From: Pantoea agglomerans
Lineage (GTDB): Bacteria; Pseudomonadota; Gammaproteobacteria; Enterobacterales; Enterobacteriaceae
Assembly (NCBI RefSeq): GCF_021397715.1
Contig: NZ_CP090207.1
Coordinates: 1,054,001 to 1,118,000, forward strand
Reading direction: 5' to 3'
DNA length: 64,000 bases
In this document: positions 1-12,265 of the stretch, piece after piece
Layout: each line of letters begins with the position of its first letter
Numbering within the stretch: the first letter of the stretch is position 1
Notes under the pieces: model-generated
The model's database searches: none
The model's input: the letters and a program-made list of their open reading frames with translations, nothing else
What the model was told of the DNA's origin: nothing
Made by a program: the position numbers and the translations under genes

Positions 1-113
1 CTCTTTTGACCGGCTGAAGTGCAGCGAAAAAAAGGGTTTCGCGAGGCGGCACGAGCTGCCATCTGCTCAACTAAACCGCAACTGGCGGGCAGGGAAGGGG
101 ATACCGGTAAGGT

Positions 114-138
114 CCGGGCGCGGTGGCAGCACGCCCGG
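114..138 (-). terminator. Possible hairpin downstream of nrdF
   Basis: A 7-bp inverted repeat (CCGGGCG at 114-120, CGCCCGG at 132-138) with an 11-nt loop lies 6 bases beyond the nrdF stop. There is no T tract, so an intrinsic terminator is only a possibility. The rest of 1-144 shows nothing convincing. Confidence 0.3.
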
Positions 139-144
139 CAGGGA

Positions 145-3251
<3,107 letters not shown>

Positions 3252-3638
3252 AATTGGGTTACTCCCGCTTTAACTTTCGCGATATCGTCGGGGGTTCCCA
3301 TCAGCTCAAAACGATAGAGGCAGGGAACCTGACATTTTTTTGCAATGATGCTGCCGGCCAGGCAGTAACCGGCACCGAAATTACGGTTACCGGCGGCTAT
3401 CACCCCACGAATCCCGCGGCGGTTGCCTTCATCATTCAGAAACTGGATCACCTGGCGCGGCACTGCGCCACGGCTACTGCCCCCGCCATAGCTCGGCACC
3501 ACCAGAATGTAAGGCTGGCTGGTGTGTAACTGCTGTTTAGCATCGAGCGGAATGCGCCGGGCCGGCAAGCCCAGGCGCAGGATGAAGCGGTGGGTGTTTT
3601 CCGACTGGCTGGAAAAGTAGACCAGTGGGAACATCGCC

Positions 3639-3881
3639 TTAGCCTCCGACAGCAGAGAGCTGGCGCAGCGAGGCGATTTTATCCGGGCGGAAGCCGCTCC
3701 AGTGATCATCATCGGCCATCACCACCGGCACCTGGCGATAGCCCAGCGTTTTCAGGTTGTCGATCGCTTCTGGCTGGTTATCCAGATTGATCAGTTGATA
3801 GGCGATGCCCTGACGGTCCATGGCATTTTTAGTGGCGTTGCACTGGACACAATTATCTTTAGTGTAAATAATAATGCGCAT
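3639..3881 (-). CDS. nrdH: Glutaredoxin-like redox protein NrdH
   Basis: NrdH is the thioredoxin-like electron donor for NrdE, reduced by thioredoxin reductase. The 80-residue protein has the redox motif Cys11-Val-Gln-Cys14, the YRQVPVV cis-proline segment and the C-terminal WSGFRPDKI motif characteristic of NrdH. It is the first gene of the operon. The ATG at 3881 fits the family start ([11 protein letters not shown]); an upstream in-frame extension of 28 codons would run into the promoter region and is rejected. Confidence 0.96.
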   Translation of the reverse strand: MRIIIYTKDNCVQCNATKNAMDRQGIAYQLINLDNQPEAIDNLKTLGYRQVPVVMADDDHWSGFRPDKIASLRQLSAVGG

Positions 3882-3988
3882 GATTCGTATTTCCCTCTGT
3901 ATGCGGTTCTGATGCCGGGAAACGAAGCAGAAGTGGTAAATATCGGGCTTCGTCTGGGCGGACATCGACTGTCGTGCTGATGAGGTAA

Positions 3989-4035
3989 ATACTAGATGTA
4001 GCGTTTTATTGGGTCAAGCCCACCAGATATAGGGT
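3989..4035 (-). promoter_or_regulatory. nrdHIEF sigma70 promoter with tandem NrdR boxes
   Basis: On the minus strand a -35 TTGACC (4012-4017) and -10 TAGTAT (3989-3994) are separated by exactly 17 bp. Two 16-bp elements, ACGCTACATCTAGTAT (3989-4004) and ACCCTATATCTGGTGG (4020-4035), resemble the NrdR box and their centres are 31 bp apart, three helical turns, as is typical for NrdR operators of enterobacterial RNR operons. The proximal box covers the -10, so NrdR would block RNA polymerase. Spacing and sequence are seen; NrdR binding is inferred from the family. Confidence 0.82.
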
Positions 4036-4134
4036 TTTGAGATTTGCATTTGCCGGAACGGGACAAAGCCAGTGACGCTGCGCCTTCAGGGCCGAAAAAA
4101 TGATTTGTAAATATTGGCGCTCAAAAAATGGGCA

Positions 4135-4161
4135 TAAAAAAGCCCCGCACAGGGCGAGGCT
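4135..4161 (-). terminator. Intrinsic terminator of ygaM
   Basis: On the minus strand an AGCC-T-CGC / GCG-G-GGCT hairpin is followed by a run of T. It sits 20 bp past the ygaM stop and insulates the nrd promoter from readthrough. Confidence 0.8.
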
Positions 4162-4180
4162 CAGAGAAGGTGGAGGCGTT

Positions 4181-4498
4181 TTAGCGGCGTGAAGCCAGCA
4201 GTACACCAAACACCAGACCGATGGCGGCACCGACGCCGACACCGTGCCACGGCTTATCATGCACATAGGTATCAACCTGTGTACCGGCATCACGGGCGAC
4301 CTGCGCCACACGGTTGCTGCCGCCGTTCAGTTTTGCGCGAGTCTGTTTCAGCAGAGCTTCTGCCTGGCTGCGTGCGGAGTCCACTTCATCTTTGGCATCA
4401 CTGCCGTAAGATTTCAGCAGTGCTTCAAGTGAATCAGCGAGTTCGTTAACATCCTGATTGATATCAATGTCATCGTTTTTTACGGTTCGATTAAACAT
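4181..4498 (-). CDS. ygaM: YqjD/ElaB-family (DUF883) inner-membrane protein YgaM
   Basis: This 105-residue protein belongs to the YqjD/ElaB/YgaM family of tail-anchored inner-membrane proteins, some of which bind ribosomes in stationary phase. The layout is typical: an acidic, helical N-terminal two thirds with heptad-like pattern (DVNELADSLEALLKSYG, ARSQAEALLKQTRAKL) and a C-terminal glycine-rich hydrophobic helix ending in Ala-Ser-Arg-Arg. The neighbourhood (nrdH on one side, ygaC divergent on the other) matches E. coli ygaM. A terminator follows. The precise role is unknown in the family. Confidence 0.88.
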   Translation of the reverse strand: MFNRTVKNDDIDINQDVNELADSLEALLKSYGSDAKDEVDSARSQAEALLKQTRAKLNGGSNRVAQVARDAGTQVDTYVHDKPWHGVGVGAAIGLVFGVLLASRR

Positions 4499-4650
4499 TT
4501 TTTGGCTCCCTTTGTTTTAAAACGTAATACTAGTGTAGACGACCTTGAGATAAACGAGACGCGAGAGTGGCCTTTAGGGAAAATTCCGAATGCCCACTCT
4601 GTCATGCTGTTGTAAGGTTGCGAAGCTTTTGAAAGAGGAGAGGATCGAGC

Positions 4651-4986
4651 ATGTATTTACGACCAGATGAGGTAGCGCGCGTACTGGAAAAAGCGGGTTT
4701 TGAAGTAGACGAAATAACGCCACGGGCATATGGCTATCGCCGGGGTGACAACTACGTTTATGTGAATCGCGAAGCGCGCATGGGGCGCACGGCGCTGGTG
4801 ATTCACCCGACACTGAAAGAGAAGAGCCAGCCGTTCGCTGAACCGGCTTCTGAAATGAAGACCTGCGATCACTACACCCAATTCCCTCTCTACCTGGCGG
4901 GTGATTCACAGGAACACTACGGCATCCCGCACGGATTCAGTTCCCGCATGGCGCTGGAACGCTATTTACAGAGCGTTTTCGGCTAA
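4651..4986 (+). CDS. ygaC: DUF2002 family protein YgaC
   Basis: A 111-residue soluble protein starting [17 protein letters not shown], matching the YgaC/DUF2002 family in length and sequence. No catalytic motif is visible and the function is not known. A strong ribosome-binding site (AGAGGAGAGG) lies about 8 bases ahead of the ATG. It is divergent from ygaM, as in E. coli, where ygaC has been described as iron (Fur) responsive; no confident Fur box was seen here. Confidence 0.88.
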   Translation: MYLRPDEVARVLEKAGFEVDEITPRAYGYRRGDNYVYVNREARMGRTALVIHPTLKEKSQPFAEPASEMKTCDHYTQFPLYLAGDSQEHYGIPHGFSSRMALERYLQSVFG

Positions 4987-4994
4987 CGCATCAG

Positions 4995-5012
4995 GCCCCG
5001 CCGCGACGGGGC
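4995..5012 (+). terminator. GC-rich hairpin after ygaC
   Basis: GCCCCG (4995-5000) pairs with CGGGGC (5007-5012) across a 6-nt loop, 8 bp beyond the ygaC stop. No T tract follows, so termination is only plausible. Confidence 0.45.
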
Positions 5013-5091
5013 ACTGAACGCATCGGTTATCCTCCCATCCCGCCAGTCCATTGCAATTCCCGCCTGTGACGCGTATAAAACTCTCCACTAT

Positions 5092-5107
5092 AGATGTTTA
5101 GACGTCC
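5092..5107 (+). promoter_or_regulatory. MetJ operator of mmuPM
   Basis: Two adjacent octamers, AGATGTTT (5092-5099) and AGACGTCC (5100-5107), match the met-box consensus AGACGTCT at 5 of 8 and 7 of 8 positions, in the tandem register MetJ needs. A third, weaker octamer may follow (ATACGGAT). The site lies 15 bp before mmuP, a methionine-salvage gene, which supports S-adenosylmethionine-dependent repression by MetJ. Confidence 0.78.
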
Positions 5108-5122
5108 ATACGGATAAAAGTG

Positions 5123-6532
5123 ATGAGCGAACAGCAAAACCCCGCGCAGGATCAATTCAAACGCACCATGAAAGTGCGCCATCTGGTGATGTTATCGCTG
5201 GGCGGCGTCATTGGCACCGGGCTGTTTTTTAACACCGGCTACATTATCTCCACCACCGGCGCGGCCGGAACCCTGCTGGCTTACCTGATTGGCGCATTAG
5301 TGGTGTGGCTGGTGATGGTCTGCCTCGGCGAGCTCTCTGTGGCGATGCCGGAAACCGGCGCCTTCCACGTTTACGCGGCGCGCTATCTCAGCCCGGCAAC
5401 CGGTTACACCGTGGCCTGGCTCTACTGGCTGACATGGACCGTGGCGCTGGGCTCCAGCCTGACGGCGGCGGGCTTCTGTATGCAGTACTGGTTTCCGCAG
5501 ATCCCGGTCTGGATCTGGTGCCTGGTGTTCTGCTGTGCAATCTATCTGCTGAATGTCATCTCGACCCGCTTCTTCGCGGAAGGGGAGTTCTGGTTCTCGC
5601 TGATCAAAGTGATCACTATCGTTGCCTTCATCGTGCTGGGCGGTGCCGCGATGTTCGGCTTCATCCCGATGAAAGATGGCACGCCCGCGCCGGGTCTGAG
5701 CAATATCACCGCGCACGGCTGGCTGCCGAACGGCGTGTTGCCGATCCTGATGACCATGGTGGCGGTGAACTTTGCCTTCTCCGGCACCGAACTGATTGGC
5801 ATCGCGGCCGGTGAAACCCAGCAGCCAGAGAAAGTGCTGCCGCTGGCGATCCGCACCACCGTAGCCAGGCTGATCATCTTCTTTATCGGCACGGTGTTTG
5901 TACTGGCAGCGCTGATCCCGATGGATCAGGCCGGGATCGTTAAAAGTCCGTTTGTGCTGGTCTTTGAAAAGATCGGCGTGCCCTGGGCGGCGGATATCAT
6001 CAACTTTGTTATCCTGACCGCCATTCTGTCAGCCGCCAACTCCGGACTCTATGCCTCCGGCCGGATGCTCTGGTCGCTGGCGAATGAAAATACCCTGCCG
6101 CGCGCTTTTGCCCGGGTGAATCAGCGCGGCGTACCGCTGCTGGCGATTACCGTCAGCATGATTGGCGGATTGCTGGCGCTGATCTCCAGCGTGGTCGCGC
6201 CGGATACGGTGTTTGTGGCGCTGTCGGCGATCTCCGGTTTTGCGGTGGTCGCCGTCTGGCTCAGCATCTGCGCTTCCCATTTTGTCTTCCGTCGCCGTCA
6301 TCTGCAGCAGGGAAAATCGCTGGCGCAACTGGCCTACCGTGCGCCGCTCTATCCGCTGACGCCGGTGCTCGGGTTTCTGCTCTGTCTGCTGGCCTGCGTC
6401 GGCCTGGCGTTCGATCCGACCCAGCGCATCGCCCTGTGGTGCGGCATTCCGTTTGTGCTGCTCTGCTATGCCGCTTACCATCTGACCCATAAATCATCGC
6501 CAAAGCCTGAGGAGGCTAATGATGTCGCATAA
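5123..6532 (+). CDS. mmuP: S-methylmethionine permease MmuP
   Basis: This amino-acid permease (APC superfamily, 12 predicted membrane helices, 469 residues) imports S-methylmethionine, a plant-derived methyl donor. The N-terminus shows the APC signature ([17 protein letters not shown]) in helix 1 and the conserved [15 protein letters not shown] segment in helix 6. The assignment to S-methylmethionine rests on similarity to MmuP/YkfD and on its overlap with mmuM, the matching methyltransferase. An in-frame GTG three bases upstream could also start; ATG at 5123 is preferred. A MetJ operator precedes it. The 3' end overlaps mmuM by 14 bp, indicating a two-gene operon. Confidence 0.9.
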   Translation: MSEQQNPAQDQFKRTMKVRHLVMLSLGGVIGTGLFFNTGYIISTTGAAGTLLAYLIGALVVWLVMVCLGELSVAMPETGAFHVYAARYLSPATGYTVAWLYWLTWTVALGSSLTAAGFCMQYWFPQIPVWIWCLVFCCAIYLLNVISTRFFAEGEFWFSLIKVITIVAFIVLGGAAMFGFIPMKDGTPAPGLSNITAHGWLPNGVLPILMTMVAVNFAFSGTELIGIAAGETQQPEKVLPLAIRTTVARLIIFFIGTVFVLAALIPMDQAGIVKSPFVLVFEKIGVPWAADIINFVILTAILSAANSGLYASGRMLWSLANENTLPRAFARVNQRGVPLLAITVSMIGGLLALISSVVAPDTVFVALSAISGFAVVAVWLSICASHFVFRRRHLQQGKSLAQLAYRAPLYPLTPVLGFLLCLLACVGLAFDPTQRIALWCGIPFVLLCYAAYHLTHKSSPKPEEANDVA

Positions 6533-7457
6533 TCCTGTCGCGCAGGCTCTGTCTGAATCGCCGCTGCTGATCCTCGATGGCGCGCTGGCCACCGAACTGG
6601 AAGCGCGTGGCTGCCAGCTGGCCGATGCGCTGTGGTCAGCCAAAGTGCTGATGGAGAATCCTGAACTGATCTATCAGGTGCACTACGACTATTTTGTCGC
6701 CGGCGCACGCTGTGCGATTACCGCCAGCTATCAGGCAACGCCGCAGGGCTTTGCCACACGCGGGCTGGATCAGGCGCAGTCGCTGGCGTTGATTGCGCAG
6801 AGCGTTGCACTGGCGCGGCGCGCGCGCGAAGATTATCTGGCGACGCAATCTCAGGAGAAAACCCTGCTGGTGGCGGGATCGGTCGGGCCTTACGGGGCAT
6901 TTCTGGCGGATGGATCGGAGTATCGCGGCGACTACGCGCTGCCGGAAGCGGAGATGATGGCGTTTCATCGCCCGCGCATCGCGGCGCTGCTGGAGGCCGG
7001 AGCCGATCTGCTGGCCTGCGAGACGCTGCCATCTTTTGCTGAAGCGCAGGCGCTGGCAAAACTGCTGACCGAATTTCCGCACAGCGCCGCCTGGTTCTCG
7101 TTTACGCTGCGCGACGCGGGCCACATCAGCGACGGAACGCCGCTGTCAGAGGTGGTCGCCTGGCTGAACACTCAGCCGCAGGTGGTGGCGCTGGGCGTCA
7201 ACTGCGTAGCGCTGGAGAGCGTGACGCCAGCGCTGCAGCAGCTCCAGTCGCTGACCAGCAAGCCGCTGGTGGTCTATCCCAACTCCGGCGAACAGTATGA
7301 CGCCAGCAGCAAAACCTGGCATTCAGCGCCGTCGGGCTGCACCTTGCATGACAAGCTGGATGAGTGGCAACAGGCGGGCGCGAAGTTGATCGGCGGCTGC
7401 TGTCGCACCTCACCCCAGGACATCGCGGCTATCGCGCACGCTTGTCAACCGCAATAA
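6519..7457 (+). CDS. mmuM: Homocysteine S-methyltransferase MmuM
   Basis: MmuM transfers a methyl group from S-methylmethionine (or S-adenosylmethionine) to homocysteine, giving methionine. The 312-residue protein has the full Pfam S-methyl-transferase barrel: N-terminal [11 protein letters not shown], and the three zinc ligands Cys229 (GVNC) and Cys294-Cys295 (GGCC) near the C-terminus. Two ATG codons lie side by side; the first follows a good GGAGG site at 6511. It is coupled to mmuP by a 14-bp overlap, so uptake and use of S-methylmethionine are controlled together. Confidence 0.93.
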   Translation: MMSHNPVAQALSESPLLILDGALATELEARGCQLADALWSAKVLMENPELIYQVHYDYFVAGARCAITASYQATPQGFATRGLDQAQSLALIAQSVALARRAREDYLATQSQEKTLLVAGSVGPYGAFLADGSEYRGDYALPEAEMMAFHRPRIAALLEAGADLLACETLPSFAEAQALAKLLTEFPHSAAWFSFTLRDAGHISDGTPLSEVVAWLNTQPQVVALGVNCVALESVTPALQQLQSLTSKPLVVYPNSGEQYDASSKTWHSAPSGCTLHDKLDEWQQAGAKLIGGCCRTSPQDIAAIAHACQPQ

Positions 7458-7465
7458 GATGGCTG

Positions 7466-7488
7466 AATCGGGCGATGATAGCCCGATT
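7466..7488 (+). terminator. Hairpin downstream of mmuM
   Basis: A perfect 8-bp inverted repeat (AATCGGGC at 7466-7473, GCCCGATT at 7481-7488) with a 7-nt loop lies 9 bp after the mmuM stop. No T tract follows. Confidence 0.45.
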
Positions 7489-7554
7489 GAGGCGCGTGAA
7501 AAGGCGGGAAGGGCGGTTTACACTGTGCTTCCTGACCTTTTTGCGGAACCCTTC

Positions 7555-7974
7555 ATGAAACAGCGAATTCTGGCTCTGGCCGCCGCACTGCTGCTTAGCG
7601 GCTGTGCCACCATTGTCGGCAATGAAACCCAACTGGTCCGCATCGACTCGCTGCCGCAGGGTGCGCGCTTTACCGTACAGGATGAACGCGGTTTCGCGGT
7701 TGCACAGGGTTTCACGCCGCAGACCGTTGAGCTGGCGAAATCCACCGGTCGCTACTTCGGCAAGAAACACTATCTGCTGATGCTGGAGTGTCCTGGCTAT
7801 GTGCCGGTGACGATGCCGATCGAAGCACGCGCGAACCTGTGGTACTTGCTGGGCAACATTCCGCTGGGCGGTTTCCCCGGCTGGCTGCTGGTCGATCCTT
7901 TCTACGGCGGCATGTACGACCTCAAGCCAGAGCATCCACGTCCGTTTATGAACCCGGTCGGCGCGCGCGGCTGA
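7555..7974 (+). CDS. Small outer-membrane-type lipoprotein, function unknown
   Basis: The product is a 139-residue predicted lipoprotein. MKQRILALAAALLLSGC is a type II signal peptide with lipobox Leu-Ser-Gly-Cys17; the residue after the cysteine is Ala, so export to the outer membrane is likely. The body contains a PEGA-like segment (VRIDSLPQGARFTVQD...) and a hydrophobic WYLLGNIPLGGFPGWLLVDPF stretch near the C-terminus. The track frame extends further upstream, but only this ATG yields a signal peptide. It is monocistronic between mmuM and the convergent speG, whose stop abuts its own. I do not recognise a named family. Confidence 0.8.
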   Translation: MKQRILALAAALLLSGCATIVGNETQLVRIDSLPQGARFTVQDERGFAVAQGFTPQTVELAKSTGRYFGKKHYLLMLECPGYVPVTMPIEARANLWYLLGNIPLGGFPGWLLVDPFYGGMYDLKPEHPRPFMNPVGARG

Positions 7975-8520
7975 TTACTGCGCGGTTGGCTTCACCATTC
8001 CGCCTGGCGTTTTATGGCGCTCCAGATACTGATGCTGGAAAATGCACATGCGGATGGTGTTACGGTATTCCCCGTTAATAAAAAATTCATGCTTCAGCAC
8101 GCCTTCGATCTCGAAGCCGAGCTTGGTATAGATGTGGATCGCCTTCTCATTCTCCTGATCGACAATCAGGTAGAGCTTATAGAGATTCAGCACCGAGAAG
8201 CCGTAATCCATCGCCAGTTTAGCCGCCTGGGTCGCCAGGCCTTTGCCCTGATGCGCCGGATCGATGATGATCTGAAACTCGGCGCGGCGATGAACGTGAT
8301 TGATCTCGACCAGCTCAACCAGTCCCGCTTTCTGCCCGCTGTGCTCCACCACAAAGCGCCGTTCAGTCTGATCGTGAATGTGCTTGTTGTAGAGATCCGA
8401 CAGTTCAACAAAAGCCTCATACGGCTCCTCGAACCAGTAGCGCATCACGCTGGCGTTGTTGTCTAACTGATGCACAAAGTGCAGATCTTCCCGCTCAAGC
8501 GGACGCAGTTTAACCGTCAT
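7975..8520 (-). CDS. speG: Spermidine N1-acetyltransferase SpeG
   Basis: SpeG acetylates spermidine and spermine with acetyl-CoA and so limits polyamine toxicity. It forms dodecamers in the cytoplasm. The 181-residue GNAT protein shows the family N-terminus ([21 protein letters not shown]), the allosteric-site region [10 protein letters not shown], the acetyl-CoA pyrophosphate loop [10 protein letters not shown] and the C-terminal [15 protein letters not shown] segment. Length is close to the usual 186. It is transcribed alone; its stop lies immediately next to the convergent lipoprotein gene. Confidence 0.92.
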   Translation of the reverse strand: MTVKLRPLEREDLHFVHQLDNNASVMRYWFEEPYEAFVELSDLYNKHIHDQTERRFVVEHSGQKAGLVELVEINHVHRRAEFQIIIDPAHQGKGLATQAAKLAMDYGFSVLNLYKLYLIVDQENEKAIHIYTKLGFEIEGVLKHEFFINGEYRNTIRMCIFQHQYLERHKTPGGMVKPTAQ

Positions 8521-8868
8521 TTTCTTTTCCTTCCGTTACAAGATGGCGGCGAGTATACCGCACCCGTCAGATGACAATATTGCGCAGGATGCACTAACTG
8601 AACGCATCACCACGGCTGACTCTTTGCGCAACAGTGAGCTTTACCTGCGGGATAAGGAAGCTGGCGCAGGGTTGTCTGGATAAGACGATACCACCGTGAA
8701 ATGTTCGCCGGGTGACAGGCGCAGAAGAGGGCAAAGTGCAGCGGTGTTGATGACGGCAACCCGCAGCATGCTGCTGCAGGCGGAGATTAGCGGCTCGATC
8801 CGCAGTGAAACTTTACAGTCGCTGCAGCCGTCAACGCCGGACGGACGGCAGGGACCGTCCGGCAGTTG
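8521..8868. other. Intergenic region between speG and the ABC operon
   Basis: About 350 bp without a credible gene. The only structure seen is the inverted repeat at its right end (8836-8863). The speG promoter should lie at the left end, but no strong -10/-35 pair was identified. Short ORFs here have no ribosome-binding site or family signature. Confidence 0.5.
8836..8863 (-). terminator. Inverted repeat at the end of the ABC operon
   Basis: GCCGGACGG (8836-8844) and CCGTCCGGC (8855-8863) form a 9-bp stem with a 10-nt loop, 5 bp beyond the stop of the last ABC gene. There is no T run, so it may act as a 3' stabiliser or assist Rho rather than terminate alone. Confidence 0.45.
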
Positions 8869-9546
8869 TCAGGCACCGATCTGTTCGATGATGCGGCCCT
8901 GCGCCATCCGTACCGCGCGATCGCACATGTGATCGATCACGTCCGGATCGTGGCTCACCAGCACCATGGTTAAGCCATCCTGACGCTTGAGATCGTTCAG
9001 CAGGTTGAGGATCTCCGCCTGCACCGACATATCCAGCGCCGAGGTTGGCTCATCCAGCAGCAGGATCTTCGGCTGCAACAGCAGGGCGCGGACTATCGCC
9101 ACGCGCTGACGCTGACCGCCGGAAAGCTGATGCGGATAGCGATCGGCCAGCGTCGGATCGAGCCCGACGTGACGAAAGCCCTGATCGATGCGATCGTTGA
9201 TATTGTCGCGTTTAAGCAGCTTCAGCGGCTCCGCCAGGGTACGGCGCAGCCGGTGACGCGGGTGCAGCGAAGCATAAGGGTCCTGGAATACCATCTGCAC
9301 TTCCTGACGCAGCGCGCCGGTAAAGGCTTTGCCCGGCTCAACCTGATGACCGGCTAACTGCATCCGGCCCTGCCAGTGAGGATTCAGACCCGCCAGCACC
9401 CACAGCAGCGATGACTTCCCGCAGCCGGAAGGCCCCACCAGACCAAAACATTCTCCGGCATTCACCTCCAGGCTGACCTCGTGCACCACGGTGCGCAACT
9501 CGTAGCCCTGCTTATGGGCGACGCTGAGATCCTGCAACTTAATCAT
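8869..9546 (-). CDS. Peptide-type ABC importer ATPase (DppF/OppF-like)
   Basis: This 225-residue ATPase energises an ABC importer of the peptide/opine/nickel class at the inner membrane. It has Walker A GPSGCGKSS near residue 39, the Q-loop FQDPYASLHPRH, signature LSGGQRQR, Walker [13 protein letters not shown] and the H-loop LVSHD. It is shorter than typical DppF/OppF because the C-terminal oligopeptide-specific extension is missing. It overlaps the upstream ATPase gene by 8 bp and is the last gene of the operon. The substrate cannot be read from the sequence. Confidence 0.88.
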   Translation of the reverse strand: MIKLQDLSVAHKQGYELRTVVHEVSLEVNAGECFGLVGPSGCGKSSLLWVLAGLNPHWQGRMQLAGHQVEPGKAFTGALRQEVQMVFQDPYASLHPRHRLRRTLAEPLKLLKRDNINDRIDQGFRHVGLDPTLADRYPHQLSGGQRQRVAIVRALLLQPKILLLDEPTSALDMSVQAEILNLLNDLKRQDGLTMVLVSHDPDVIDHMCDRAVRMAQGRIIEQIGA

Positions 9547-10369
9547 GACTGGCCTCCAGCGCCGCGCGATCCAGCACCGGCAGCACCTGACCGTGGGTTG
9601 CTTTGCCCGGACGGCAGGCCCACAGCGTGCGGGTATAAGGATGGGTCGCTCGCGGCAGTTCAGCGGCGGGCAGGGTATCCAGCAGACGGCCTTTGTACAT
9701 CACCATCACCCGCTCACAGTGTTCCGACACCTGCTGCAAATCGTGACTGATCAGCAGCAGCCCCATGTTGCGCGCTTCCACCAGACCGCGAATCAGCGCC
9801 AGCACCTGATCGCGCATCGCATGATCGAGCGCCGAGGTTGGTTCATCGGCAATCAGGAAATCGGGATCGGTAATCAGGGCGATCGCCAGCATCACGCGCT
9901 GGCCCATGCCGCCAGAGAGCTGGTGCGGATACTGTTTCATCAGCTGACGCGGATCGGGCAGGCCGACCGCATCCAGCATCTCGCACACTTTCTCTTTGCG
10001 TTCGGCACGGCTCAGACGACGGTGCAGGATCAGCGGCTCTTCAACCTGCCAGCCAATAGTACGCGTCGGGTTCAGGGCATACTTCGGGTCCTGCATCACC
10101 ATCGCCACGCGGTTGCCGCGCAGCTGGCTCCAGTGACGCTCGCTCAGCGTCAGCGCATTTTCGCCGGCCACCTGGAGCTGGCTGGCCTGCAGATGCAGCG
10201 CGGGCGACAGTAAGCCCATCAGGCTGCGGGCGGTCAGTGACTTGCCGGAACCGGACTCACCGACCAGCGCCACGCGCTCGCGGCCAATGGTAAAACCAAT
10301 ATTATCGACCAGCAGCGCATCGTCGCTACGAATGGTCAGCCCTTCGGCGTGTAGCAGTTTATCTGGCAT
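9539..10369 (-). CDS. Peptide-type ABC importer ATPase (DppD/OppD-like)
   Basis: The second ATPase of the importer, 276 residues. Walker A is GESGSGKS, the Q-loop reads [10 protein letters not shown], the signature is a variant LSGGMGQR, and Walker B is [12 protein letters not shown] followed by LISHDLQQ. The C-terminal tail contains the [13 protein letters not shown] element typical of DppD-type subunits. It overlaps both neighbours (8 and 11 bp). The two ATPases presumably pair as a heterodimer under the two permeases. Confidence 0.9.
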   Translation of the reverse strand: MPDKLLHAEGLTIRSDDALLVDNIGFTIGRERVALVGESGSGKSLTARSLMGLLSPALHLQASQLQVAGENALTLSERHWSQLRGNRVAMVMQDPKYALNPTRTIGWQVEEPLILHRRLSRAERKEKVCEMLDAVGLPDPRQLMKQYPHQLSGGMGQRVMLAIALITDPDFLIADEPTSALDHAMRDQVLALIRGLVEARNMGLLLISHDLQQVSEHCERVMVMYKGRLLDTLPAAELPRATHPYTRTLWACRPGKATHGQVLPVLDRAALEASHD

Positions 10370-11216
10370 GACGGGTATCCAGTCGGTCGCGCAGGCCGTC
10401 GCCTGTCAGGTTAAAGGCCAGGCTGGCAAACAGAATGGCGGCGCCCGGTGCGGCGGCGACCCACCACTGGTCGAAGATCACTTTACTGCCTTCGGCCACC
10501 ATCGAACCCCATTCGGCGGTTGGCGGCTGAACGCCCATACCCAGGAAGCCGAGACCGGCCGCGGCAAGAATGATGCCGCCCAGGCTCAGCGCGGCACGCA
10601 CCACGGCGGTCGGCAGACAGAGCGGCAGAATGTGGCCGAACATCAGGCGAAAGCCGGTGATGCCCTGCATCCGTGCCGCGGCGAGGTAGTCGCTCCGTCG
10701 CAGCGCCAGCGTTTCGGCGCGCGCCTGACGGGCAAACGGCGGCCAGCTGGTCAGCGCCAGCGCCAGCGCGCCGTTCATCAGGCCAGGACCGAGAATCGCC
10801 ACCAGCGCCAGCGCAATCACCAGATTGGGCAGCGACAGGAAGATATCGGTAATCCGCATCAGCAGGCGTTCCGTCCAGCCGCCAACGTAACCGGCGGTAA
10901 TGCCGATCAGCAGCCCGGCCGGTATGGTCAGCACCAGAATCAGCGACACCAGCAGCAGGGTCGGACGGGCACCGTAAATCACTCGCGACAGCAGATCGCG
11001 GCCAAAGCCGTCGGTGCCGAACCAGTGCTGTGCTGACGGCGCCAGCAGACGGCTCGACATGGTTTGCAGATTGGGATCGAACGGCGCAATCAGCGGTGCC
11101 AGCAGCGCCATCAGGATCAGGATTGCCACCAGCGTCAGCCCAACGGTTAACGAGGTCACGCGTTGACGACGACGGCGTGGCCGCAGCGTTTCGAGTTCAG
11201 AGAGTTGTTGCGTCAT
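10359..11216 (-). CDS. Peptide-type ABC importer permease (DppC-like)
   Basis: An inner-membrane permease subunit of 285 residues. It has the N-terminal cytosolic basic segment (RPRRRRQR), a first membrane helix, the GTDGFGRDLLSRVIYGAR motif that marks DppC/OppC-type permeases, and the EAA loop around AAARMQGITGFRLMFGHILP that docks the ATPases. It overlaps the upstream permease by 4 bp and the downstream ATPase by 11 bp. Confidence 0.91.
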   Translation of the reverse strand: MTQQLSELETLRPRRRRQRVTSLTVGLTLVAILILMALLAPLIAPFDPNLQTMSSRLLAPSAQHWFGTDGFGRDLLSRVIYGARPTLLLVSLILVLTIPAGLLIGITAGYVGGWTERLLMRITDIFLSLPNLVIALALVAILGPGLMNGALALALTSWPPFARQARAETLALRRSDYLAAARMQGITGFRLMFGHILPLCLPTAVVRAALSLGGIILAAAGLGFLGMGVQPPTAEWGSMVAEGSKVIFDQWWVAAAPGAAILFASLAFNLTGDGLRDRLDTRHAR

Positions 11217-12265
11217 CGGGTTCTCGGGTCGGTTAACCAGGTTAAAACATCCGCCAGGGTGTTAATCAGAATAAAGCAGCTACCGATCAACAGGGTAGAG
11301 CCGAGAATCGCCGGCACATCGCCGGAGAACAGGGCGTTGGTCATGTAGCGGCCGACACCCGGCCAGGCGAAGACGGTTTCTGTCAGTACCGAGCCTTCCA
11401 GCAGCGTGGCGTAGGAGAGGGCGATCACCGTCACCAGCGTGCCCAGCACGTTCGGGAAAATATGGCGCAGCAGGATGCGGACCCGACCGGCCCCTTTGGC
11501 CCGCGCCAGTACCACATACTCTTTGCTGCTCTCTTCCAGCAGCGCAGCGCGCAGCAGACGGGTAATGCCCGCCATCGCCAGCAGCCCGAGGATCACCACC
11601 GGCAGCCAGAGGTGGGCAATGGCGTTGCGAAACATCTCCGGCTCACCCGACAGCCAGCTGTCGATCAGCACAAAGCCGGTTTTCGGCTCCAGGGTATAGA
11701 CCCAGATATCGTCCAGCCGTCCCGGACCGGCAGACCAGTGCAGTACCGCATAAAACAGCAGCAGACCGAGCAGGCCGAGCCAGAACACCGGCACCGAATA
11801 GCCCAGCAGCGAGATAAAGCGCGCCAGATTATCGATCCAGCTACCCGGTTTCCACGCCGCCAGCAGCGCCAGCGTCACGCCGAACACCACGGCGAAGATC
11901 ATCGCGCAGGTGGCCAGCTCAATGGTGGCGGGGAAGGTGGTCATCAGGTCGCTGCTGACGGACTGATTGGTCAGCCGCGACACGCCGAGGTCGCCCTGGG
12001 CCAGATGGGACACATAGCGCCAGAACTGCACCAGCACCGGCTGATCCAGCCCGAGATCGTGGCGCACCTGGGCGTAGGTCGCTTCACTGGCGTGATCGCC
12101 AGCGATCTGCTGCACCGGATCGATCGGCGACAGGTGCGACAGCATAAAGGTGAAGGCGAGCAGGCCAAGCAGGGTGACCAGCAGCGACAGCAGGCTGCCG
12201 ATCAGCCGTCCGCCACGTTGCCAAAAAAGCCGGGCGAACCCGGCTGTCGTCACAGACTGTGCCAT
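11213..12265 (-). CDS. Peptide-type ABC importer permease (DppB-like)
   Basis: The first permease subunit, 350 residues, with N-terminal helix, the family motif around DLGLDQPVLVQFWRYV and GDLGVS, and the EAA docking loop YVVLARAKGAGRVRILLRHIFPN. It pairs with the DppC-like subunit to form the channel. Its start overlaps the last base of the binding-protein stop region, so all five genes read as one unit. Confidence 0.91.
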   Translation of the reverse strand: MAQSVTTAGFARLFWQRGGRLIGSLLSLLVTLLGLLAFTFMLSHLSPIDPVQQIAGDHASEATYAQVRHDLGLDQPVLVQFWRYVSHLAQGDLGVSRLTNQSVSSDLMTTFPATIELATCAMIFAVVFGVTLALLAAWKPGSWIDNLARFISLLGYSVPVFWLGLLGLLLFYAVLHWSAGPGRLDDIWVYTLEPKTGFVLIDSWLSGEPEMFRNAIAHLWLPVVILGLLAMAGITRLLRAALLEESSKEYVVLARAKGAGRVRILLRHIFPNVLGTLVTVIALSYATLLEGSVLTETVFAWPGVGRYMTNALFSGDVPAILGSTLLIGSCFILINTLADVLTWLTDPRTR

